This document shows positions 6,878-13,004 of a stretch of DNA of 15,927 nt, in pieces. The stretch covers positions 1 through 15,927 of the forward strand of contig PKQR01000041.1 in assembly GCA_017578085.1 (NCBI GenBank). Direction: 5' to 3'. Both the position numbers and the translations under genes were made by a program. The notes beneath the pieces were generated by a model that saw nothing but the letters and a program-made list of their open reading frames with translations, ran no database searches and was not told where the DNA came from. How positions within the stretch are numbered: the stretch's first letter is position 1; the number at the start of each line of letters is the position of its first letter. This DNA comes from Bacillota bacterium (lineage in GTDB: Bacteria > Bacillota > Limnochordia > Limnochordales > ZCTH02-B6).

Positions 6878-8065
6878 ATGGCCGGGCCGCTCGCGGAGTC
6901 CTATGTCTTGTCGGTTCTCCATTGCCAGGAGTGCGGCGGGGAGCGGCCGCACCAGGTGCGCCTGAGCCGGGACGGGATCGCGGAAACCGTGTGCACGGCT
7001 TGCGGGCGCGCCTTGTCCGTGCCCCAGCGCAAGAGCGCCCGGCTGGCTTTCGGCCCCTACGCCCTGGGCGGCGGAGCGCCCATGCTGGTCCACGGGCGGG
7101 TTCCGGCCGGCGCCGCGGGCGCGGCGTTGAGCGGGGCAGTGCGGGCGCTGGCCGCGGCGGGCTGCCACGTAGTGGAAGTCAGTGCAGCGCAGGCACAAGA
7201 CGTGCACGCCCGCCGTCTCGCTGGCGAGATCCCCGTGGCGCTGGTGGTGGACGCGGGAACGCGGCTGGCGGACGCCTATCGCTTTACGGCCGATGCGCAA
7301 GCCGGGCGGCGCGGCGGCTGGGCGGCGGTGCGGTGGGTGTATGACGGCAGCCCTGGGCACCTGGGGCTGCTGTTGGAAGCGGCGGCCCGCCGCGGGTTGC
7401 CCCTCATCGTCGCGGTGCCCCTCGACGAGTGGGCGCCGGAGGCGGTCCTAGCTGCGCTGCGCGAGTCCCGGGCGAGCCTTGACCAGCTGGTCCTTGAGTT
7501 TTTCGGTGCGGCGCCGCCCCGCCTCATGGCCGCCTATGGGCAGGCCGCCGGATGTTTGCGCAGCCCCTTTTACGGGCGCTTCCCCGCGGCTTTCTTGCGG
7601 GGTGCGGCCGGCGAAGAGGCTGATCCTGCGTTGGCCGCGTTCTTACGCGCTCGGCACTGCGACTGCTTAGGAGCCAACGAGGATGGCCCACCCGGCGCCC
7701 ACGCGGCGCAGCGGGCGCTCTTGGACTTGTGGCTGCCGGTAGCGGCGCCGCGGTTTGCGGCGGCGGTGGCCGCGGGACGGCAGGCGGGCGCCCTCGGGCA
7801 CGTGCGTGTCCTGGAAACGGTGGGGGCTTGGGCCAGCGTACCCCGGCGCGTCGTGCGGGGCCTGCGCAGCCCCGCCGTCGGCCGGCTGCCCGCCCGCGTG
7901 CTCACCAAGCCGGTGCGTTTCTGGCATGAGGTGCGCCGGGAGGGCCCCGGCGTGCTGCTGACGGTGCCCCGCCGGGTGGCCACCAAGCCGGTCCGGCTCA
8001 TGCAGGAGCTGCGGGGCGGGCGCGAGCGTCACACGTCCTCACCTTCGTCCTCGTCGCCCCGGTAG
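6878..8065 (+). CDS. Uncharacterised protein: N-terminal zinc ribbon plus putative IspG/DHPS-like TIM barrel
   Basis: 395 residues from ATG 6878, preceded by GAGAGGGGGAG. No characterised family is certain. Residues 16-42 form a four-Cys zinc ribbon (C16-x2-C19, C39-x2-C42). Residues about 65-245 resemble, in pattern only, the TIM barrel of IspG (GcpE): APMLVHGRV for its PMLVQSMT-type start, AVRALAAAGCHVVEVS for the AGCE(I/L)VRV strand, PVALVVDAGTRLADAY for the PLVADIHFDYRLA block, AAVRWVYDGSPGHLG for the RINPGNIG loop, and AARRGLPLIVAV for the next strand. The C-terminal 4Fe-4S domain of IspG is not visible. The tail (about 330-385, Arg-rich) has a repeated motif: VLTKPVRFWHEVR and VATKPVRLMQELR, with a weaker VPRRVVRGLRSP before them. 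The gene lies 78 nt after E1beta, so read-through is possible. Its 3' end overlaps the convergent metallopeptidase gene by 37 bp. Confidence 0.75.
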   Translation: MAGPLAESYVLSVLHCQECGGERPHQVRLSRDGIAETVCTACGRALSVPQRKSARLAFGPYALGGGAPMLVHGRVPAGAAGAALSGAVRALAAAGCHVVEVSAAQAQDVHARRLAGEIPVALVVDAGTRLADAYRFTADAQAGRRGGWAAVRWVYDGSPGHLGLLLEAAARRGLPLIVAVPLDEWAPEAVLAALRESRASLDQLVLEFFGAAPPRLMAAYGQAAGCLRSPFYGRFPAAFLRGAAGEEADPALAAFLRARHCDCLGANEDGPPGAHAAQRALLDLWLPVAAPRFAAAVAAGRQAGALGHVRVLETVGAWASVPRRVVRGLRSPAVGRLPARVLTKPVRFWHEVRREGPGVLLTVPRRVATKPVRLMQELRGGRERHTSSPSSSSPR

Positions 8066-8442
8066 CCCTGCTCGGCGGCCCAGCGGCGGAACTCCGCCAA
8101 CTGGCGCATGTCCTCGATCTCGAGATCGTCCACACCCGCCAGCGACTCGATGTGGTGGCGGATTTCGTGCAGGATCGTCTCCCACAGCTCCTTTTCCCAC
8201 ACCTCGACGGGCTCATCCGCAAAGAGCTTGCGGAAGGAACCATAATAGAGGACGATCTGGCGTCCGAGGCCGTAAGGGTCCTCGATGTACTCGCCCAGGA
8301 TGTACACGTCCGGAAGATCGGGATCCCGCTGCTCCGCTTCCTCAAGGGCGATGATGCCGCCGTTGAGGTCTTTGAGAAATTCGGCGGGGATGCGCCGTAC
8401 AAGGCGGTTGGCCATGCGGCGGAACTGCTTGTAGCTGACCAT
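8029..8442 (-). CDS. Zincin-like metallopeptidase family protein (HExxH)
   Basis: 137 residues from an ATG at 8442 (reverse strand), with GGAGG (8455-8451) 8 nt upstream. The open frame runs further upstream to 8637 but that extension lacks family character. The zinc motif is HEIRH (H92, E93, H96) in LHEIRHHIESLAGVDDLE; D106 is positioned like the third ligand in the short zincin family (PF06262 type). Upstream family blocks are GRQIVLYYGSFRKLF and VWEKELWETI. The C terminus is strongly acidic (GDEDEGEDV). These small, signal-less, probably cytoplasmic zincins have no established substrate. The gene is divergent from the YyaC-like gene (154-bp shared upstream region) and convergent with the zinc-ribbon gene. 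Confidence 0.88.
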   Translation of the reverse strand: MVSYKQFRRMANRLVRRIPAEFLKDLNGGIIALEEAEQRDPDLPDVYILGEYIEDPYGLGRQIVLYYGSFRKLFADEPVEVWEKELWETILHEIRHHIESLAGVDDLEIEDMRQLAEFRRWAAEQGYRGDEDEGEDV

Positions 8443-8520
8443 CGGTGTGCCTCCAAACGAGTGGGTGGCGGTGGCGCCCCGGAGACAGCATTTCACCGGC
8501 CGCCGGGACCGACTCCTGCA

Positions 8521-8550
8521 CGTCCCGCCGCTGACGCGGCGAGAGGGACG
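8521..8550 (+). promoter_or_regulatory. Inverted repeat (hairpin) between two divergent genes
   Basis: CGTCCC (8521-8526) can pair with GGGACG (8545-8550), and GCCGC (8527-8531) with GCGGC (8536-8540). This leaves a TGAC loop and a GAGA bulge: 11 G/C-rich base pairs. It sits about midway between the divergent starts at 8442 and 8597. No T-run follows on either strand, so an intrinsic terminator is unlikely. An operator or a structured leader of the YyaC-like gene is possible. I could not pick convincing -10/-35 boxes in this 154-bp region. Confidence 0.5.
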
Positions 8551-8596
8551 CCCGGCGCGCACGGCGAAAGGACAGGAGAAAGCGAGGCGGTGTTCC

Positions 8597-9151
8597 GTGG
8601 CCATCGACACCGGCAAGTGGACGTCCGACTGGGCCATCGGGCGGGAGATCTTTAACGCCTACGAGGACAGCCGCAAGAAGGAGCTGGCCATCCTGTGCTT
8701 CGGCGACCCGGCGACGCCCGGCGGCTTCCTGGTCCGGCCGGTGGGGGAGGCGCTGGCGGAGTACCACCCCAATGTGTTCGGCACCCTGGAGGCGCCCGTG
8801 CATGCAGGCAACATCGCGGCCATGTGGGCCAAGCACGGGGACTTGTGGCGCAACAGCTTCCTCATCGTCATCGCGCCCAAGGGCGGGGCGCCGGAAAACA
8901 TCGGTTTCGTCGTCCCAAGCCGCGCCGCGCTGGCGCTGCCCGGGCTGCCCAGTGATATTCCGCCCACGGGCGACATCGTGCTCTATGCGACGGTGTTCCT
9001 GGAAGGCATGGAGGAAGCTGGCGTTCCCGTCAACCGGCACCTGGAGCGCCGGGCCCACCAGGCCGCCCACATGATCGTCGACGGCGTCCTCCGCTTCTTC
9101 CACAAGATCAATTATGACCATACCCTCTACCGCCGGCCGCGCAAGGGTTAA
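8597..9151 (+). CDS. YyaC/DUF1256-like protein with altered putative active site
   Basis: 184 residues from GTG 8597, 6 nt after GCGAGGCGG (8582-8590); the upstream open frame to 8447 is low-complexity and rejected. I recognise a diverged member of the YyaC (DUF1256) sporulation family, which has a GPR-spore-protease-like fold. FGTLEAPVHAGNI (61-73) matches the family's YGTLxxPVHAxNL. FLIVIAPKGGAPENIG (88-103) matches the strand usually reading IGIDAxLGxxENIG. PTGDIVLYATVFLEGMEE, with a later HQAAHMIVDGVLRFF helix, fits the C-terminal half. The Asp of the family IDA motif is Ala here (A93), and the GTDRSTGDxLGP loop has become FGDPATPGGFLVRP (35-48). The protein may therefore lack proteolytic activity or have a changed function. 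The identification rests on motif memory. Confidence 0.62.
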   Translation: MAIDTGKWTSDWAIGREIFNAYEDSRKKELAILCFGDPATPGGFLVRPVGEALAEYHPNVFGTLEAPVHAGNIAAMWAKHGDLWRNSFLIVIAPKGGAPENIGFVVPSRAALALPGLPSDIPPTGDIVLYATVFLEGMEEAGVPVNRHLERRAHQAAHMIVDGVLRFFHKINYDHTLYRRPRKG

Positions 9152-9193
9152 GCCGCGCCGGGGTTGGCCACGGCCGGGAAAGCGTGAGCAGCC

Positions 9194-9466
9194 ATGCACG
9201 AGGAAACCGGAGCGCGCCGCCCGGCCGGGCGCGACGCGCTGAAAGCTGAGGTCCGCCGCCACGTGGCGGCCACACTGATGCAAGGGGCGGCGCACAGGCC
9301 GTTGCAGCTGGCCGTCGCCCGCATTTACCGCGCCCTCAAGGAAACTGGCCGTTGGGAAAGCCCCAACGGCCAGTGGCGGCTGCGCGTCGAGGGAAGAACC
9401 CTGATCACCGAACGGAACACCGGCGCCGGGTGGGAAGCGGTTTTGACCAGCGCCATCCTGGACTGA
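9194..9466 (+). CDS. Small uncharacterised protein (90 residues)
   Basis: The open frame runs from ATG 9194, 42 nt after the YyaC-like stop, with only a weak ribosome binding site. I recognise no family. The N-terminal half is basic and probably helical (EVRRHVAATLMQGAAHRPLQ, then VARIYRALKETGRW). The C-terminal half, NGQWRLRVEGRTLITER followed by GWEAVLTSAILD, looks like a small beta-sheet. No signal peptide, membrane segment or Cys cluster is seen. It could be co-transcribed with the YyaC-like gene. It ends 28 nt before the convergent permease stop. Support for coding is codon bias typical of the window and a plausible mixed alpha/beta composition. A perfect 13-bp inverted repeat lies inside it. 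Confidence 0.6.
   Translation: MHEETGARRPAGRDALKAEVRRHVAATLMQGAAHRPLQLAVARIYRALKETGRWESPNGQWRLRVEGRTLITERNTGAGWEAVLTSAILD
9344..9374 (+). repeat. Perfect 13-bp inverted repeat inside the 90-residue ORF
   Basis: ACTGGCCGTTGGG (9344-9356) is the exact reverse complement of CCCAACGGCCAGT (9362-9374), with a 5-nt AAAGC loop. The RNA hairpin would be very stable. No T-run follows on either strand, so it does not look like a standard intrinsic terminator. It encodes TGRWESPNGQW in the frame of the small ORF. Confidence 0.9.
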
Positions 9467-9494
9467 CGGCTCCCGCCCTCACCCTTCCGGACTC

Positions 9495-10502
9495 TCACCA
9501 GGCCCGGATTTCCTGCCGCATAAAGGCGATGTACGCGGCGGCAAAGCAGACGATGGTCAGCGCCAGGAGCGCCACCAGGTGGGGCCAGACCAGCAGCAAG
9601 CTCTGGCCCAGCGGCAGCGGCGCGCCCGCTACCGAACCGATCACCTGCTCCAAGAGGAGTGGCCCGAGGCTGCGTACCTGGGGGTTGAGCAGCGTCTGAA
9701 CCGCCTCTTCGTACAGGATCGTCGGCGACAGGCGCCCCAGGTTGGTTTCCCAGGCCGTGCGGCGCAGCACCTGCTCCGGGTCCAGCGGGTCGGTGACAGG
9801 GGCGACCGTGTCCGCGATTAGCCCAAACAACAGTCCCGCGAACAGGCTGAAAAACAGCCACAGAGCCAGGGCCGTCAACGCCGACGCCACCGTTTGCCGC
9901 AAGAGGGTGGAGCACAAGAGCGCCAGGCTGAGCCAAAACGCCACATAGATGATGCTCACCGCGAGAAACGCGGCCAGACGGAGCAGCTCCTCCAGCGTCG
10001 GCGCGACGCCCACCAGCTGCAGCCCCAAGGCGCCCACCAGCAGCATCAACGCCGTGAGCATGATCGCGATCACGGCCAGACCCGCCAGGAACTTGCCGTT
10101 AATGATCGCGTCCCGGTGGATCGGCTGGCTCACCAGGCGGCTCAAGGTGCCGCGGTTGCGCTCGCCGTTGATCCCGTCGAACCCAAGGGCGATGCCCAAA
10201 AGCGGCGCCAGCACCGCCACGAAGAAGGTGAACGGGGGCAGCGACGCGCTGCCGGTGGTGTAAACGCGCAGGAAGATGAAGGGATCCAGCTCGCCCGCGG
10301 CCGCCAAGGTCTCGCTCAGGGTGCGGGCGGCCACGTAAGTGGAGGCGAGCCCCGACACCAGGACTAGCACCGCCAGCACCAGGAAGCGCCATCCGCCTAC
10401 ATGGTCCGCCAGCTCCTTGCGGTAGACCGCCCACAGCCCGGGCGGGCCGGCGGTCCACGCCTTAGGCTGGGCGTGCGCCCGCGACAGGCTCGCGCTGCTC
10501 AC
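9495..10502 (-). CDS. ABC-2 type transporter permease
   Basis: 335 residues from GTG at 10502. The upstream GTG at 10511 overlaps the Shine-Dalgarno AGGGAGGTGA (10517-10508), whereas 10502 is spaced 8 nt from GGAGG, so I chose it. About six hydrophobic helices are visible: one after WRF near residue 40, a FFVAVLAPLLGIAL segment, FLAGLAVIAIML, LAVSIIYVAFWLSLALL, ALTALALWLFFSLFAGLLF and a last VALLALTIVCFAAAYIAF. Between helices 2 and 3, GINGERNRGTLSRLVSQPIH with RDAIINGKF is the cytoplasmic coupling motif of ABC-2/NosY-like permeases. The start overlaps the end of the ATPase gene by 41 bp, so the two are translationally coupled partners. The large extracellular loop before the last helix (about residues 230-300) is typical of this subgroup. 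The substrate is unknown. Confidence 0.9.
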   Translation of the reverse strand: MSSASLSRAHAQPKAWTAGPPGLWAVYRKELADHVGGWRFLVLAVLVLVSGLASTYVAARTLSETLAAAGELDPFIFLRVYTTGSASLPPFTFFVAVLAPLLGIALGFDGINGERNRGTLSRLVSQPIHRDAIINGKFLAGLAVIAIMLTALMLLVGALGLQLVGVAPTLEELLRLAAFLAVSIIYVAFWLSLALLCSTLLRQTVASALTALALWLFFSLFAGLLFGLIADTVAPVTDPLDPEQVLRRTAWETNLGRLSPTILYEEAVQTLLNPQVRSLGPLLLEQVIGSVAGAPLPLGQSLLLVWPHLVALLALTIVCFAAAYIAFMRQEIRAW

Positions 10503-11559
10503 CGGCGTCACCTCCCTGGAAGTAGCGGTGATAGATGTCGTCCAAGCCGTAGGTGTGAAGACCTAGGCCGACCAGGTCCACCCCATGCTCAAGCAGCGTG
10601 CGGGCAATCTTGGCCCGCACATCGCGGCTGCAGCTTACCTGCAGCCGGCCCGTCTTGGGGTCGGCGTCGACGCTGCTGACCCCCTCGAGCCCGGCCAAGA
10701 GGTCCCGGGCCCGCCGGGCATCCTCTTTGGGCTCGACCTCCACGTCCACCACCAGTGGCGCGCCGCCCGCGAGCTTCTGGGACAGCTCCGCGACGGAACC
10801 GTGGGCGATGAGGCGTCCGCCGACGAAAATCCCCACCCGGTGGCAGATCTGCTGCACCTGGTGCAACAGGTGAGAGGAGATGAGGATGGTCACCCGTTCC
10901 TCCCGGGCCAGGCGGGCGATGAGATCGAGGATCTCCCGGATCCCCGCCGGGTCGATCCCCAGCGTCGGCTCATCCAAGATGACGACCCGGGGCGACTTAA
11001 CCAGCACATCCGCCAGGCCCAAGCGCTGGCGCATGCCGCGGGAGTACACCCTCACGGGGCGGTCAGCGGCATGGGCCAGCCCGACGGCCTCCAGGAGGCT
11101 TTGGACCCTCTCCTTGGCCACCGCCTCCGGCAGGCCGTTGAGCCGAGCGGTGTACATCAGATTTTGCCGCCCGGTCATGTCGTCGTAGAACCCGACGTTT
11201 TCGGGGAGATACCCCACCGAGGCCTTCACCGCCAGCGGCTCCCGCCACGGGTCGTGGCCCAGCACCCGCACCGTGCCCGCTGTGGGGTCGGTGAGGCCCA
11301 AAAGCATGAGGATGGTGGTGGTCTTACCGGCCCCGTTGGGGCCCAAGAGCCCGAAGATCTCCCCCTCGTGGATGACCAGATCCAGGTCTCGCACCGCCCA
11401 ATGCTGCCCGTAGCGCTTGCACAAGCCCCGGGCTTCAATGACCGCGGGCGGCCGGGCTTGCCCGTTGGCCAATGTCGCGGGCTGCTCGACCGCCCGCCCC
11501 TGCTCGGCCGGCTGCGCCGGAGCGCCGCTCACGGTTTGCTCGGAAGGCAGCGTGCTCAT
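10462..11559 (-). CDS. ABC transporter ATP-binding protein
   Basis: 365 residues from ATG 11559, 10 nt after a weak AGGGGG site; the stop of the NEW3 gene is only 13 nt upstream. The first 40 residues are an Ala/Gln/Pro-rich extension before the nucleotide-binding domain starts at IEARGLCKRYG. Walker A is GPNGAGKTT (73-81), the signature is YSRGMRQRLG (172-181, a common variant of LSGGQ in exporters), Walker B is VVILDEP (192-198), and the switch His is H230. The C-terminal 90 residues (about 265-350) form the accessory domain found in NosF/CcmA-like ATPases. It powers the permease encoded immediately downstream. The best-fitting substrate context is export or assembly of an envelope component, given the surface-anchored NEW3 protein encoded first in the operon. 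Confidence 0.93.
   Translation of the reverse strand: MSTLPSEQTVSGAPAQPAEQGRAVEQPATLANGQARPPAVIEARGLCKRYGQHWAVRDLDLVIHEGEIFGLLGPNGAGKTTTILMLLGLTDPTAGTVRVLGHDPWREPLAVKASVGYLPENVGFYDDMTGRQNLMYTARLNGLPEAVAKERVQSLLEAVGLAHAADRPVRVYSRGMRQRLGLADVLVKSPRVVILDEPTLGIDPAGIREILDLIARLAREERVTILISSHLLHQVQQICHRVGIFVGGRLIAHGSVAELSQKLAGGAPLVVDVEVEPKEDARRARDLLAGLEGVSSVDADPKTGRLQVSCSRDVRAKIARTLLEHGVDLVGLGLHTYGLDDIYHRYFQGGDAGEQREPVAGARPA
10508..10517 (-). promoter_or_regulatory. Strong ribosome binding site inside the ATPase gene that sets the permease start
   Basis: The reverse strand reads AGGGAGGTGA, near-perfect complementarity to the 16S anti-Shine-Dalgarno. It lies inside the ATPase coding sequence and points to GTG 10502 as the permease start. 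It makes permease translation independent of, or coupled to, passage of ribosomes finishing the ATPase. Confidence 0.7.
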
Positions 11560-11572
11560 CTAGCCACGCCCC

Positions 11573-12787
11573 CTAGCGCCGGCCGTAGACCCGGAAGACC
11601 CCAAACAGAGCTGCCACGAGGGCTGCCGTGAGGCCCAAGCCGACGAATCCCCACACCGTCGGCGTGCGCACCGACACCCGGAAAGTGGTGGAGGCGACGG
11701 CTTCCGGCGTCCGGGCCGTGATGTTGACCGCGTAGTCGCCGGCCACGGCCCGCTCAGGCGGGCGCAGGGTGACGGTCACCGTCTCGCGTTCGCCGGGCGC
11801 AATCCGGTCGATCCGGTTGGGGGAGAAAGAGACCGTCCAGTTGGGCGGTGCAACGCTGGAGAACGTGATGTTGCGCAGCTCCGCACTGCCCCGGTTTTCT
11901 ACCACGATGTTGAACGGGCTGTCCCGACCGGCGGTCGCGTCGGCGTTCAGCCGGCCGGTGGGGGTGGTCAGGCCCATCTCGAAGGTGCCCACAATGACCG
12001 TAGTCAGCGTCAGTTCCGCCTGGAAACCAGGGGCCAGCGCCCGCACGACGATGGGGTACTCGCCCGCTTCTGCCTGGGGCGACGGCGTGACGCGGACTTC
12101 CAGCTGCTGCGTGGCGCCGGCGTTCACCCCGATGCTGGCCACCTGGCGCTGCTCGAAGCGGGGCGTGATCCGCACCTGCCAGCCTACGGGTGCCTGGGCT
12201 AGGAGCTGGAACGTCTGGTCTTCACCAGTGCGGTTGGCCAGGGTGACGGGGAATGCGAACTCGGCCGCGCTGGGCCCTGCCAGGCGCGGGTACTGGGTGG
12301 TGAGCTGGACCTCGCCGGCCGAGCGGTCTTTGGTGACCCGCAAGCTTAACTCAAGCCGCTCGGCGCCAGCACTCAAGATGACCGGGTAGTCGCCCGGTGC
12401 GGCGTCAGCCGGTACGGTCACGTCCACATTGAGGAAGGCACTGCCCGGCCGGTCGCCCTCCTTAGGCGGCACGTACGCCCGGTGCACAAGGCTTCCCCGG
12501 GCCGTCAACCGCACATCCCACCCGGGCGGCGCCTGGACGACGCCGAGGCTGACCGTTTGGCCGGACGATTCGTAGTTGCGCAGGGTCAGGGAGATGGAGC
12601 GTGTTTCACCGGGCTGGACGGAGATGCCTGGAAAGTCGGTCGTCAGCGTGACGGCCGCCCACGCTGCCGGGGATATACCCAAAAGCAGCAGCACGGCCAA
12701 CACGCCTGCGATTGGCCGAAAGCGACTGCACCAGGCGGATCGGATCGGGCGGAAGGTGCAGTCTGCTTTTGCGAGTGAGCCGCGCAT
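11573..12787 (-). CDS. Membrane-anchored surface protein with three NEW3-type beta-sandwich domains
   Basis: 404 residues from ATG 12787, about 6-7 nt after AGGAGGGAG. The frame stays open up to 13141, but that part crosses into the divergent gene and is rejected. A long signal peptide has a basic N-region to about residue 25, a hydrophobic core (about 26-40, IAGVLAVLLLLGIS) and probable cleavage after AWA (44). Three similar domains follow at about 45-155, 160-268 and 270-375. Each has a Pro-Gly-Glu-type turn, an APPGW or APVGW or APPNW motif, and a closing AGDYPV/AGEYPI/AGDYAV motif, characteristic of NEW3 (alpha-galactosidase-associated) domains. A C-terminal membrane helix (about 378-398, VWGFVGLGLTAALVAALFGV) ends in Arg-Arg. 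The body should be extracytoplasmic and tethered at both processing and anchor ends. It is the first gene of a NEW3-ATPase-permease operon, a combination I recall from other Bacillota. A role in capturing or presenting a polymer to the transporter is inference. Confidence 0.88.
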   Translation of the reverse strand: MRGSLAKADCTFRPIRSAWCSRFRPIAGVLAVLLLLGISPAAWAAVTLTTDFPGISVQPGETRSISLTLRNYESSGQTVSLGVVQAPPGWDVRLTARGSLVHRAYVPPKEGDRPGSAFLNVDVTVPADAAPGDYPVILSAGAERLELSLRVTKDRSAGEVQLTTQYPRLAGPSAAEFAFPVTLANRTGEDQTFQLLAQAPVGWQVRITPRFEQRQVASIGVNAGATQQLEVRVTPSPQAEAGEYPIVVRALAPGFQAELTLTTVIVGTFEMGLTTPTGRLNADATAGRDSPFNIVVENRGSAELRNITFSSVAPPNWTVSFSPNRIDRIAPGERETVTVTLRPPERAVAGDYAVNITARTPEAVASTTFRVSVRTPTVWGFVGLGLTAALVAALFGVFRVYGRR

Positions 12788-12843
12788 TCTGCACTCCCTC
12801 CTGAAGCCGACCGAGATATGCAGTTGTGGGAAAATTGGGAGCT

Positions 12844-12892
12844 TAGCAGGCCTGCTAGTGTTTACTTTAGCACAGCCGACTTGACCCGTCCA
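12844..12892 (-). promoter_or_regulatory. Candidate promoter with palindromic operator for the NEW3-ABC operon
   Basis: On the reverse strand, TGGACG (12892-12887; four of six matches to TTGACA) is followed after exactly 17 nt by TAAAGT (12869-12864; four of six matches to TATAAT), with an extended TG-n just before it. The predicted start of transcription falls near 12857. There a perfect 14-bp palindrome, TAGCAGGCCTGCTA (12844-12857), begins, which is the placement expected of a repressor operator. The leader to ATG 12787 would be about 70 nt. The surrounding DNA is locally AT-richer than the rest of the window. Confidence 0.42.
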
Positions 12893-13004
12893 GACGCGGG
12901 CCGCTGTGCCCACCGGCCACGCCCGCTCGCCTGCCGGCTGCTGGATGAGGACGGCGGCACGGGGTATGCTGTGACACGGGCGGATTCGCGCATTCCCGCG
13001 GGAG
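12893..13004 (+). promoter_or_regulatory. Upstream region of the kinase-phosphatase gene
   Basis: The remainder of the divergent intergenic region. A -10-like TATGCT lies at 12965-12970, without a convincing -35 (TGGATG at 12942-12947). TTGACC at 12881-12886 looks like a -35 but has no partner at 16-18 nt. I see no hairpin or repeat. The promoter is unassigned, and the palindrome at 12844-12857 could also affect this direction. Confidence 0.2.

Noticed and set aside
5774..7360. 528-residue reverse-strand open frame
   Set aside because: It lies opposite E1beta and the zinc-ribbon gene, is His/Arg/Gly-rich, has no recognisable domain and is a mirror of high-GC codon bias.
9467..9494. Bidirectional terminator between the convergent 90-residue gene and the permease gene
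   Set aside because: Only 28 nt separate the stops, and neither a stem-loop nor a T-run is visible.
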